This document shows positions 40,864 through 48,883 of a stretch of 48,966 nucleotides of DNA, piece by piece. Location of the stretch: positions 1-48,966 of the forward strand of contig DURT01000019.1 in NCBI GenBank assembly GCA_012843025.1. Direction: 5' to 3'. Within the stretch, counting starts at the first letter, position 1. Every line of letters starts with the position of its first letter. The DNA comes from Tissierellia bacterium (GTDB taxonomy: Bacteria; Bacillota; Clostridia; Tissierellales; Sedimentibacteraceae). Below the pieces are notes generated by a model, which was not told the DNA's origin, searched no databases, and worked only from the letters and a program-made list of their open reading frames with translations. The position numbers and the translations under genes are program-made.

Positions 40864-42522
40864 TTATTCAACTGTATTTTTGTTAAATTCTATCAGCTCT
40901 TTGGCATTATTTAAAGATTTGTCAGTAATTTTCATTCCACTTAACAATCTGGCAATTTCTAAAACTCTTTTTTCATAATCTAATTTTTTCACTGTGCTGT
41001 AAGTATTATTATCGACCGTATTTTTTTCTATGAGAAAATGAGTTTTTGGGATTGAAGCAATTTGTGGCGAATGAGTAACACAAATAACTTGATTGTTCAT
41101 TGCTATATACTTCATCTTAATTCCCGCCATTTGTGCAGTCTTTCCACTTATTCCCGTATCAATTTCATCAAAAACCATTGTCTGCCCTATATCGCTTTTA
41201 ATTTTTTTGAAAGCTAACATAATCCTCGATGCTTCACCGCCAGAAACAATTTTTTGAACAGAATATAAATCGCTTCCAACATTGGTTGAAATTAAAAATT
41301 CAACATTATCCCAGCCATCTGCACCTAGATCTTTTTTTTCTATATTAACCTTAAACTTAATATTTTTCATATTCAAATCATTTAATTCTACTAATAGTTG
41401 TTTTTCTAAATATTCTGATGCATCCTTTCGCTTTTTGGATATAAGAGCAGCTTTTTCCTTTAAAGTATTATATAAACTAGCTTTTTCCTTAAGTAATGAG
41501 TTAAGTTTATTATCTGCCTCTAGGAGCAAGCTCAGCTCTTCTGAGGCTGATTCCCTGTATTCTTTTATTTTTTCAATAGAAAAACCGTATTTTCTCTTTA
41601 AGCGGTTAATTAATGACATTCTGTTTTCAATATTACTGAGCTGTCTTTCATCTAGGTCCAGCTCATCATAGTAATCTCTTAAATCATAACCTAGTAATTT
41701 TATTTCTTCTAATTGAATGTCCAAGCGGGAAAGAAAGCTTTCCAACTTTTCGTCAAAACCTTGTATTTTATTTAAAATACTGTAAACGTTATTAAGGTCA
41801 TCGCTGTTTATTAATCTTAAAGCCTCATAAAGTGATTTTTTTATCTCCTGCACATTTGACAGTTTCTTAATCTCTTTTAATAATTTCTCTTCTTCATTTT
41901 CTTTTAATTCAGCTTCATCTATTTCATTTATTTCATAATTAAGTTGCTCTATTTTACTTTCCTTATTCAATAATTTAATTTCTAAATTGTTTATTTCGTT
42001 GCATACTTGGATATATCTATTAAATAATTTGCTGTATTCTTTAAATATAGGAGATAAGTCTTTTTCTATAAGGCTGTCCAACATTTTTATATGGTTTTCC
42101 TTTTTAAATAAGCTTTCATGTCCAAATTGACTATAAATATCGATTAGAAAAACACCTATTGATTTAAGTGTGCTCAAGGGAACAACCCTGCCGTTGATCT
42201 TGCTGATACTCTTGCCATTATCTAATATTTCTCTTGAAATTATTAGATAATCTTCCTTGTCTATCTCTATATTAAGACTGTTTAAATGGGAATGTATATT
42301 TTCATTATCTCCAATATCAAATATTCCTTCTATTAGTGCGCTTTTTTTTCCTTTTCTAATTAGGTCCTTTGAAGCCCTTTCTCCTAAAATTAGCCCCATC
42401 GCTTCTATAAGAATTGATTTTCCCGAACCCGTTTCTCCAGTAAAAACATTGAAGCCTAAATCAAAATTAATTGTTACATTTTCGAATACTGCAAAATTGC
42501 TGATACTTAAACTAAGCAGCAT
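40864..42522 (-). CDS. recN: RecN, DNA double-strand-break repair ATPase
   Basis: A 552-residue SMC-like protein recruited early to broken DNA ends. Walker A GETGSGKS is at 29-36. A long coiled coil spans about 150-370. The ABC signature VSGGEASRIMLAFK, Walker B VFDEIDTGISG and the switch VTHSPQIAS complete the C-terminal ATPase half. The gene starts 10 nt after argR with a weak ribosome-binding site (GGTGA), so translation may be coupled to argR. No SOS box was noticed upstream. Confidence 0.97.
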   Translation of the reverse strand: MLLSLSISNFAVFENVTINFDLGFNVFTGETGSGKSILIEAMGLILGERASKDLIRKGKKSALIEGIFDIGDNENIHSHLNSLNIEIDKEDYLIISREILDNGKSISKINGRVVPLSTLKSIGVFLIDIYSQFGHESLFKKENHIKMLDSLIEKDLSPIFKEYSKLFNRYIQVCNEINNLEIKLLNKESKIEQLNYEINEIDEAELKENEEEKLLKEIKKLSNVQEIKKSLYEALRLINSDDLNNVYSILNKIQGFDEKLESFLSRLDIQLEEIKLLGYDLRDYYDELDLDERQLSNIENRMSLINRLKRKYGFSIEKIKEYRESASEELSLLLEADNKLNSLLKEKASLYNTLKEKAALISKKRKDASEYLEKQLLVELNDLNMKNIKFKVNIEKKDLGADGWDNVEFLISTNVGSDLYSVQKIVSGGEASRIMLAFKKIKSDIGQTMVFDEIDTGISGKTAQMAGIKMKYIAMNNQVICVTHSPQIASIPKTHFLIEKNTVDNNTYSTVKKLDYEKRVLEIARLLSGMKITDKSLNNAKELIEFNKNTVE

Positions 42523-42532
42523 ATTATCACCA

Positions 42533-42985
42533 TTATCTTATATTCTTTCTGAACTCATGCAATACACTGTCTACTTGTTCTAATTTTCTGATTGCTACAA
42601 AGACCGTATCATCTCCTGCTATGGTTCCTACAATTTCATCAATTCCCATGTAATCTATGGCAGATGCACATATTTGAGCTGCACCGGGAATTGTTTTAAT
42701 CACTATAATATTATGTGCGTTGTCAATTGAAACGACTGAGTTTTCAAAAATTTTATTCAGTCTGTCCGTAATACCTTCCTGACTCTGGCTAATTGTAGCA
42801 TACTTGTACTTCCCGCTCTTAGACATAACTTTTACCAGTCTGAGCTCTTTTATGTCTCTGGAAATAGTAGCTTGAGTAACTTCAATTCCCATAGCTTTAA
42901 GACCGGCTGCCAACTCCTCCTGGGTTTCTATTTCCTTTTTGGAAATTAACTCTAAAATTTTTGTTTGCCTCGTATACTTTTTCAT
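42533..42985 (-). CDS. argR: ArgR, arginine repressor
   Basis: A 150-residue arginine-responsive regulator. The N-terminal winged helix (about 1-70) contains TQEELAAGLKAMGIEVTQATISRDIKELRLVKV. The C-terminal oligomerisation and arginine-binding domain (about 80-150) has the GTIAGDDTVFVAI motif whose acidic pair binds arginine. The ATG follows GAGGTGG. It sits between tlyA and recN, the conserved order. Confidence 0.97.
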   Translation of the reverse strand: MKKYTRQTKILELISKKEIETQEELAAGLKAMGIEVTQATISRDIKELRLVKVMSKSGKYKYATISQSQEGITDRLNKIFENSVVSIDNAHNIIVIKTIPGAAQICASAIDYMGIDEIVGTIAGDDTVFVAIRKLEQVDSVLHEFRKNIR

Positions 42986-43003
42986 TTGCCACCTCTTTAA
43001 TTA

Positions 43004-43792
43004 TTATAGTATTTCAAAGGCCTTGTCTATTAAGTCCTTGAAAATGAATTCATTGTTAGTTTTCATCATTTTTAAATGAGAAAGATACTCAATGTTGCCT
43101 TCGTTACCCTTAATGGGTGAAAAATCCATATTTATTATACTAAAATTATTTTGTTTACAATATGAATTAAAATTATTAAGAACTTCCAAATGGACTTTTT
43201 TATCCTTAACAATTCCCTTCTTCCCTATATTATTTTTTCCTGCTTCAAATTGGGGTTTTATTAAAACAACAATATCCGTATTTTCGCGACTAATTTCGAC
43301 AATCTTAGGTAAAATATACTTCAATGAAATAAATGAAACATCTACAGTTACTATTCCAATATTTTCACAAAAAACAGAAGTATCCATGTATCTGAAGTTA
43401 GTATTTTCCATATTTACTACTTTGGGATTATTTCTCAATGATTCATGTAATTGACCATGTCCCACGTCTATGGCATAAACTTTCTTTGCTCCTTTTTTAA
43501 GCATATAATCCGTAAAGCCGCCTGTAGACGCGCCTACATCAACAGCAATCCTGTCTTTTATTTCAATTCCAAAGGTTTCAACTGCTTTTTCTAGTTTCAG
43601 ATATCCCCTGCTTACATAGTTTAATTCTTCCATTATCGTAATTTTTACATTGTCTGAAACTTTAAAAGAAGGTTTTGTTATTAATTTATCATCCACTAAT
43701 ACAGAACCATTAAGAATAAGGCGTTTAGATTTTTCACGGCTGTCCACATAACCTTTTTCATGCAAATATACATCAAGTCTATAATTTTTCAT
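43004..43792 (-). CDS. tlyA: TlyA-family RNA ribose methyltransferase/haemolysin-like protein
   Basis: A 262-residue protein with an S4 RNA-binding domain (about 3-60, RLDVYLHEKGYVDSREKSKRLI) and an FtsJ-like SAM methyltransferase domain. Its SAM site is AVDVGASTGGFTDYML (83-98), with KPQFEAG further on. TlyA homologues 2'-O-methylate rRNA in mycobacteria; the substrate in Firmicutes is less certain. First gene of tlyA-argR-recN with its own promoter. In most Firmicutes dxs or ispA precedes it; here they are missing. Confidence 0.93.
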   Translation of the reverse strand: MKNYRLDVYLHEKGYVDSREKSKRLILNGSVLVDDKLITKPSFKVSDNVKITIMEELNYVSRGYLKLEKAVETFGIEIKDRIAVDVGASTGGFTDYMLKKGAKKVYAIDVGHGQLHESLRNNPKVVNMENTNFRYMDTSVFCENIGIVTVDVSFISLKYILPKIVEISRENTDIVVLIKPQFEAGKNNIGKKGIVKDKKVHLEVLNNFNSYCKQNNFSIINMDFSPIKGNEGNIEYLSHLKMMKTNNEFIFKDLIDKAFEIL

Positions 43793-43858
43793 TCCTAACC
43801 CTTCGTAATAAACATATATATTCCTTGTAAAATTGCTTTCTTAGTGAATTTATTAAAA

Positions 43859-43887
43859 ATTATAGCATGAATATTAATATTTATCAA
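43859..43887 (-). promoter_or_regulatory. Promoter of tlyA-argR-recN
   Basis: On the minus strand TTGATA (43882-43887), 17 bp, TATAAT (43859-43864), in the 181-bp gap after xseB. Confidence 0.7.
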
Positions 43888-43973
43888 TTAACATTTTTAA
43901 TAATTATAAATTTGTATAATTATTATTTGCCAAGGTTCCTGGGTACCCATGCATTGGTTAAGGTCGTTGAGTG

Positions 43974-44168
43974 TTATTCAAATGATTCATCAATAATTTT
44001 TATTTTTTTCTGAGTTTCATCTAATTTTTTTGCACAAAAATGATATGCTTTCATTCCTTTTTCATAATTAGCTATTAATTCATCCATAGTAATGTCTTTA
44101 TTTTCTTCAAAAATTTGCACAATATTTTTCAGATCTTCTAAGGCACTTTCAAAATTTTCGTATTCCAT
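43974..44168 (-). CDS. xseB: Exodeoxyribonuclease VII small subunit
   Basis: A 64-residue helical subunit that binds the large subunit in several copies. It has the family pattern FESALEDLKNIVQIFEENKDITMDELIANYEKGMKAYHFCAKKLDETQKKI. Its ATG shares one base with the xseA stop (TAATG), so translation is coupled. The ribosome-binding site is GAGGTG. Confidence 0.95.
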   Translation of the reverse strand: MEYENFESALEDLKNIVQIFEENKDITMDELIANYEKGMKAYHFCAKKLDETQKKIKIIDESFE

Positions 44169-45352
44169 TATTTCACCTCTTTTATTTCTAATGTTTCTAC
44201 CCTTGCTTCAAAATCTGCAAATCTTATTCGGAGCAATTCTTTTATATTGACCTGATCCATAGTTTTAATTATATTTCCCTCCATGTCTGAAACCAATGTA
44301 AAGCCTCTTTTTAACTGTTCCTGGTAATTATAAGCCCTTAATTTTTCCTGCATTATATCAAGAAAATAGTTTAAATTATTGATATATTTGTCCATTTCAC
44401 TTTTAATAGTATTTTTATACACATTTAACTGGTTTTTAGTGTTATAAATCTCCTCCAAAGGTAGAGAACTTTTCAATATATACTTACTTGTCACTAAATC
44501 AGCTTTTTTTTCTGAAAGAATATTGCTTGCTCTTAGTCTTAGAGTATATAGCAGATTAGATAATCTTTCTTCCACATCCTTATAACCCCTTATTATTCTT
44601 TCTGCAGCAGCTGTAGGAGTATGACAATAAACATCAGCAACATAATCTGTAAGGGTTCTGTCCGTCTCATGTCCAATTCCAGTTACTACAGGAACCTCAG
44701 ACTTATAAACTTCCATAGCAATATCCATGTCGTTAAAAATATTTAGATCCTCAAAGCTGCCCCCTCCCCTTGCTATAAGTATTACATCCGTTTCTTTTTC
44801 ATTAAAATATTTAAGCCCTTCAATAATATATTCCTTGGATTTTTCTCCCTGAACCAAGGAATTGTATATAGTTACATTAATACTGGCCTTTACCCCTTCA
44901 ATTGTTTTTAGCATATCTTTTATAGCCGCTCCAGTTTTCGACGTAATAATACCTATGTTTTGAGGAAAGATGGGTATTTCTCTTTTCTTATCGAAATAAC
45001 CCTGGGATTTTAATTTTTCTTTTAACAGTTCCAAATCTAAAAGTATTTTACCTAAGCCTATTCTTTCAATATTTCTTACAATTAGTTGGTATGTTCCCTT
45101 TGCTTCATAAAGGGATAATTCCCCTTCAGCAATTATCTGATCGCCATTTTTCGAAATAGAATCAGCAAAAAAAGCAACACAGTTTATACAGGAATTCTCA
45201 TCACATAATGAAAAATAGGTATAACCTGTCTTGCTTATTCTAATATTGGTAATTTCACCTTCCACTCTTAAATTATTAAGTATGGGATTACTCATTAGGT
45301 ATTTTTTTATATATTTATTCAACATTGATACTTTAATCGGCTTTAATTTCAT
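44168..45352 (-). CDS. xseA: Exodeoxyribonuclease VII large subunit
   Basis: A 394-residue catalytic subunit of the single-strand-specific exonuclease. An N-terminal OB fold (about 5-100, LRVEGEITNIRISKTGYTYFSLCDE) is followed by the catalytic domain with GIITSKTGAAIKDML, IARGGGSFEDL and TGIGHETDRTLTDYVADVYCHTPTAAAE. A coiled-coil part follows. It overlaps the TsaD-like gene by 20 nt. Confidence 0.96.
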   Translation of the reverse strand: MKLKPIKVSMLNKYIKKYLMSNPILNNLRVEGEITNIRISKTGYTYFSLCDENSCINCVAFFADSISKNGDQIIAEGELSLYEAKGTYQLIVRNIERIGLGKILLDLELLKEKLKSQGYFDKKREIPIFPQNIGIITSKTGAAIKDMLKTIEGVKASINVTIYNSLVQGEKSKEYIIEGLKYFNEKETDVILIARGGGSFEDLNIFNDMDIAMEVYKSEVPVVTGIGHETDRTLTDYVADVYCHTPTAAAERIIRGYKDVEERLSNLLYTLRLRASNILSEKKADLVTSKYILKSSLPLEEIYNTKNQLNVYKNTIKSEMDKYINNLNYFLDIMQEKLRAYNYQEQLKRGFTLVSDMEGNIIKTMDQVNIKELLRIRFADFEARVETLEIKEVK

Positions 45353-46286
45353 TGTACCACCTGTCTATTATGGGAAGCAGTGCAACACCTATCCCGTTAT
45401 CCGTAGAATTTTCAACTGATGGAAATATAATTTCATAATCATAAATATTAGATTTAATATAGTTTCTAATACTTTTGTTTGAAGCAATACCTCCTGAAAT
45501 AACTACAGTATTTAGTTGAATTGAAGATAAATTGTTGATTATATGCACAATACATTCTCCAATATATTCAAAAAGGGAATATATAATTGATTCCTTGGTA
45601 TATTTATTATTTAAATACAAATTACTGTAATAGTTTTCCATTCCTGATAAATTAATAAATGAATCTCCCCTTATAGGAGGTGTTTTCATCCTTTCAAAAG
45701 TTTTTCCTTCTATGTATTTTTCCATATGCATGCCGCAAGGGAAAGGAAAATCCATTAAGGTACCTATTCTGTCTATAAGTTGTCCAAAGGTAATATCCTT
45801 GGTACCTCCTAAAATTTCGGTTTCAAAGCCCTTTATACTTTTCCTGGCAAAGATAAACTCCGTGGTACCTCCTGACAAATGTACTCCTATAACTTTGTCA
45901 ACCCTTTTATAATCTTCAATTAAAGAAGCTGCAATATGGTTTTCCTGGTGAGAATATTCCACGTATTTACAATTTAAAGACTTAGCAATAACTCTCCCAA
46001 AGTTTTGACCCACTGTAAACACTGGCATGTAGGAACCTTCAACATTACGAGGCCTCGAGCTTACAGATACAATTTTTACTTTTGAAAGGTCATGATTAAT
46101 CCGTTGGAACAACTCAGGGAAATTTTTCAAATGCTGAAAAACAGCATCCTGCTGCCTTAACCCCTTTTGTCCCTTTTTTACCTCAAGTACTTTTCTTTCA
46201 TCAGCAAGTATTTTATTGTTTTCACCATCTAATAGTGCAATGGAAGTAGTATAAGCACTTGTATCAATTCCAAGTATGTATGTCAT
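45333..46286 (-). CDS. TsaD/Kae1-family protein (clostridial paralogue)
   Basis: A 317-residue ASKHA-fold protein annotated in Clostridia as O-sialoglycoprotein endopeptidase. GIDTSAYTTSIAL (5-17) is the N-terminal phosphate loop. The HXXXH metal site is in YSHQENHIAASL (about 106-117), and the C-terminal SGGIASNKSIRNYI and STDNGIGVAL regions are kept. Canonical TsaD makes t6A in tRNA with TsaB, TsaE and TsaC; this copy is somewhat shorter and lies in the nusB-xseA operon instead of next to tsaB or tsaE, so it is likely a paralogue of unknown role. An ATGA overlap with nusB couples translation. Confidence 0.8.
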   Translation of the reverse strand: MTYILGIDTSAYTTSIALLDGENNKILADERKVLEVKKGQKGLRQQDAVFQHLKNFPELFQRINHDLSKVKIVSVSSRPRNVEGSYMPVFTVGQNFGRVIAKSLNCKYVEYSHQENHIAASLIEDYKRVDKVIGVHLSGGTTEFIFARKSIKGFETEILGGTKDITFGQLIDRIGTLMDFPFPCGMHMEKYIEGKTFERMKTPPIRGDSFINLSGMENYYSNLYLNNKYTKESIIYSLFEYIGECIVHIINNLSSIQLNTVVISGGIASNKSIRNYIKSNIYDYEIIFPSVENSTDNGIGVALLPIIDRWYNEIKAD

Positions 46287-46687
46287 TTTTCTATAGACCT
46301 TGCTACCGTACCCAAAATTCCATTTATAAATTTATGAGAATCTTCATTAGAATATTTTTTACTTATTTCTACAGCTTCATTAATGGATACACCTTTAGGT
46401 ATGGTATTATTGTATAAAATCTCAGATATGGCAACACGAAGTATTGCCAGATCAACCTTGGCTATTCGTGAAATTTTCCAATCCTTTGTATTTTGTCTGA
46501 TATATTCATCAATTATATCCAAGTGCTCAACTAAATCACATATTGTTTTATTTAAATATTCCGCATCCATATCTTTTAGCTGAAAATACTCTATATGCTC
46601 CGCTGGATAGTCTCCGTTGAAATCTTTGTTCATATCCATACAGTAAGCTATTTTTACAGCTTCTTCTCTAGTCTCTTTACGTTTCAT
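46283..46687 (-). CDS. nusB: NusB, transcription antitermination factor
   Basis: A 134-residue all-helical protein that binds boxA RNA with NusE (S10) during rRNA transcription. Family patterns are REEAVKIAYCMDM near the start, IDEYIRQNTKDWKISRIAKVDLAILRVAISEIL (about 57-89), and KGVSINEAVEISKKYSNEDSHKFINGILG (about 97-125). First gene of nusB-tsaD-like-xseA-xseB. The ATG follows AAGGAG; another AAGGAGG lies further upstream in the leader. Confidence 0.96.
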   Translation of the reverse strand: MKRKETREEAVKIAYCMDMNKDFNGDYPAEHIEYFQLKDMDAEYLNKTICDLVEHLDIIDEYIRQNTKDWKISRIAKVDLAILRVAISEILYNNTIPKGVSINEAVEISKKYSNEDSHKFINGILGTVARSIEK

Positions 46688-46746
46688 AATTACTCCTTAT
46701 TTCTTTCCTCCTTGGAAGAAAGTACAGGTTAATTTAGGCATACATA

Positions 46747-46780
46747 ATTATAGATTGACAATTATAAATTGTCAATCTAT
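46747..46780 (-). promoter_or_regulatory. Consensus promoter with internal dyad upstream of nusB
   Basis: On the minus strand perfect TTGACA (46770-46775), 17 bp, perfect TATAAT (46747-46752). A perfect 14-bp inverted repeat (46750-46763 and 46767-46780, 3-bp centre) overlays both boxes and the spacer. It could be an operator, or a hairpin ending transcription from the Asp23-family gene, whose stop is 6 bp away. Confidence 0.75.
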
Positions 46781-46786
46781 TTGAAT

Positions 46787-47191
46787 TTATTGCTCTATTA
46801 AGTCTACACGTTCTTTATCTTTATCTTTGTCCTTATCTTTTTCTTTTTCCTGTACTATATTCAGTACGTGAACATTTACTGCCGCCACCTGAAGATCTGT
46901 CATAGTTTCTATTTCTTTTTTGACAGATAACTGAACTTCCTTTGCAACTTCATTAATTTTATAGCCGTACTCAACATTTATGTAAATATCTAATACTACA
47001 GTATTTTCATTTATTTCAACTTTTATACCTTTGGAGTAATTGTTTTTAGAAAACAAATTAGTAATTCCATCTGCTACACCGGTACGAGTTGTACTTACTC
47101 CCTTAACTCCGCTAGTGGCAATTCCGGCTATTATCATTACCACATCGTCAGATATTTTCACTTGGCCAAATTCAAAAGTTTCGTTCTCCAT
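46787..47191 (-). CDS. Asp23/Gls24-family envelope stress protein (YqhY-like)
   Basis: A 134-residue Asp23-domain protein (about 8-110, GQVKISDDVVMIIAGIATSGVKGV and YGYKINEVAKEVQLSVKKEIE) with a repetitive charged tail of Lys-Asp pairs. In B. subtilis the equivalent YqhY lies between accC and nusB and has been linked to acetyl-CoA carboxylase control; accB and accC are absent here. A GTG at 47197 touches the ribosome-binding site, so the ATG at 47191 after AAGGAGG is chosen. Confidence 0.9.
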   Translation of the reverse strand: MENETFEFGQVKISDDVVMIIAGIATSGVKGVSTTRTGVADGITNLFSKNNYSKGIKVEINENTVVLDIYINVEYGYKINEVAKEVQLSVKKEIETMTDLQVAAVNVHVLNIVQEKEKDKDKDKDKERVDLIEQ

Positions 47192-47233
47192 AGCCACACC
47201 TCCTTAAGTAATTATAGCAGAAGTAAGTAATAT

Positions 47234-47869
47234 TTACAAATCAATATTATCAAATTTTACGATTTTTATTTGAGAAGGTTCATAATTAGTTTCAGAAACA
47301 ACTATATCCAATATTTTAGTAGCATCTGCCTGCTCTATGGTATCATTGCTTACCACTTTCACCATACTTTCATCAACTATTACCACGGTTTCATTGTAGC
47401 CCTTCGACTGAAGCATAAGCTCAATATCCTGCTCCAAGGAAATAAATGAATTTTTCTTCAATAAAAGCTGCTCAAACTGAGCTTTTGTTTCTTCTGAAAT
47501 AGAAGAGGAACTTAAGCTCTCTTCAAGATAATCCAATACATCCATATTTCCTTTTTCTTTATTCATTTTAAAATTAGCAAAACTAGTGTTTAAAACCCCC
47601 AACACTCCTTCGGAAGAAGCTTCTTGTGCATTGGACAGATCTGTAATATCTCCAATTATTTCATAATCATCTTCACTTGTAATTATTTCCGCCACTTCTA
47701 GTTCATTTAATCCGCCTTCTACTATTTCCGTAATATTGTCTGCTTCAAATTCTGGTGCATCTTCCTCATTAAACACTTTGTCTGATGTCATTGCCATGTT
47801 TACATAACCTATAATAAAAATTACTGCCAATGATGCTAAAAATACTAATGTTTCCTTTCTCATTATCAT
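47234..47869 (-). CDS. spoIIIAH: SpoIIIAH, forespore-mother cell channel component
   Basis: A 211-residue mother-cell protein that pairs with forespore SpoIIQ in the feeding-tube channel across the engulfed forespore membranes. One N-terminal transmembrane helix (about 8-27), an acidic linker, and a C-terminal ring-building domain with EceJ/YscJ-like fold (about 100-205, EETKAQFEQLLLKKNSFISLEQDIELMLQSKGY). The ATG follows AGGGGG. Last gene of the spoIIIA operon. Confidence 0.93.
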   Translation of the reverse strand: MIMRKETLVFLASLAVIFIIGYVNMAMTSDKVFNEEDAPEFEADNITEIVEGGLNELEVAEIITSEDDYEIIGDITDLSNAQEASSEGVLGVLNTSFANFKMNKEKGNMDVLDYLEESLSSSSISEETKAQFEQLLLKKNSFISLEQDIELMLQSKGYNETVVIVDESMVKVVSNDTIEQADATKILDIVVSETNYEPSQIKIVKFDNIDL

Positions 47870-47879
47870 AATTACCCCC

Positions 47880-48431
47880 TTAGTTAATAACTACTACTTC
47901 AATATCATTTAATTTAATATCTAATAAAGTTTTCACGGAATTCGTAAGAATGCCGTAAATATCTTTATTACCACTATATTTTGCTACTACCAGCACTCCC
48001 GTTATTTCGGGATACTGGTAATACTTCTCCACAACAGAATTATCTCTTCCCAATATTACTTTGTTCTGTTTCGATTCTCTGTTAATTTCTCGTTTTGTTC
48101 CGTCGCTTAAAACCTCCACATTAGTTTCATTACTAACATTTTCATCATAAACAGGCTCTAAAACTGGAGTTTGTTTTGTATAGATCATTACATCTACACT
48201 TTTTATATCATCAATTTTACTTAGTATTTTTTCCATTCTTCTTTCCAAATTATATACATAACTATCTACTGAAAAATTATCTTCCTGAGAACTAGGATTA
48301 ATATCCCTATCTTGTGAGAATTGCGAAAAATCAAATTTAAGTATCAAGGATATAATAACCAACAAGATGAAAACATTAATTGCATAACTTAATTTTTTGT
48401 TATCTTTAAGCATCTTGAAAAATTCATTCAT
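47880..48431 (-). CDS. spoIIIAG: SpoIIIAG, channel ring protein
   Basis: A 183-residue membrane-anchored component that forms a large ring in the SpoIIIA-SpoIIQ channel. One transmembrane helix (about 16-34) is followed by a soluble domain (about 55-180, VYNLERRMEKILSKIDDIKSVDVMIYTKQT, ITGVLVVAKYSGN). It overlaps spoIIIAF by 8 nt and precedes spoIIIAH by 10 nt. Confidence 0.93.
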   Translation of the reverse strand: MNEFFKMLKDNKKLSYAINVFILLVIISLILKFDFSQFSQDRDINPSSQEDNFSVDSYVYNLERRMEKILSKIDDIKSVDVMIYTKQTPVLEPVYDENVSNETNVEVLSDGTKREINRESKQNKVILGRDNSVVEKYYQYPEITGVLVVAKYSGNKDIYGILTNSVKTLLDIKLNDIEVVVIN

Positions 48432-48879
48432 ATATTCCTCCTGTACTAGCGTATATAAAATCTATATTATCCGTCTGTTGAAAAATTTCAGATATATTTT
48501 CTTTTAAAGCCTTTAATTCCTCATTTCCCACTATCCTGTTCAAAACAACGTAAAGATGCACATCCATCTTATCAGTAAATTTAAAGGTAATATTTGAAAC
48601 AACTTCCTCACTCTTAAAATTCTCTTCATTAATTGAGTTTATAATCTCAGGACTTATGCTTTTTAGGCTTATTTCTCTCTGGTATACAGCTGTTTCTTTA
48701 CTGTTGAAACTGTTAAAATTTAGGCTTCCACTAAAAAATATATTATCAATAATATAAATCATGATTAAAATTTTGATTGAAATTCTGCAAAACTTCTGAG
48801 TTTTTCCTTCAGGAAAAATTATCATAATTAAGTTGAAAATAAGTATTAAAACCAATATATTAACTATTACAATCTTCAT
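48424..48879 (-). CDS. spoIIIAF: SpoIIIAF
   Basis: A 151-residue protein with two N-terminal transmembrane helices (about 3-22 and 30-50, ILVLILIFNLIMIIFPEG, FCRISIKILIMIYIIDNIFF) and a soluble C-terminal domain. It belongs to the SpoIIIA secretion-like complex. The start is 4 nt after the end of the upstream spoIIIAE. Confidence 0.88.
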   Translation of the reverse strand: MKIVIVNILVLILIFNLIMIIFPEGKTQKFCRISIKILIMIYIIDNIFFSGSLNFNSFNSKETAVYQREISLKSISPEIINSINEENFKSEEVVSNITFKFTDKMDVHLYVVLNRIVGNEELKALKENISEIFQQTDNIDFIYASTGGIYE

Positions 48880-48883
48880 ATTT

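Noticed and set aside
41282..41671. 129-codon plus-strand frame inside recN
   Set aside because: Antisense to the RecN coiled coil; composition is a reflection of Glu/Lys/Leu codons.
43931..43973. Palindrome TGGGTACCCA downstream of xseB considered as a terminator
   Set aside because: Ten-base palindrome with no usable loop and no T-run on either strand.
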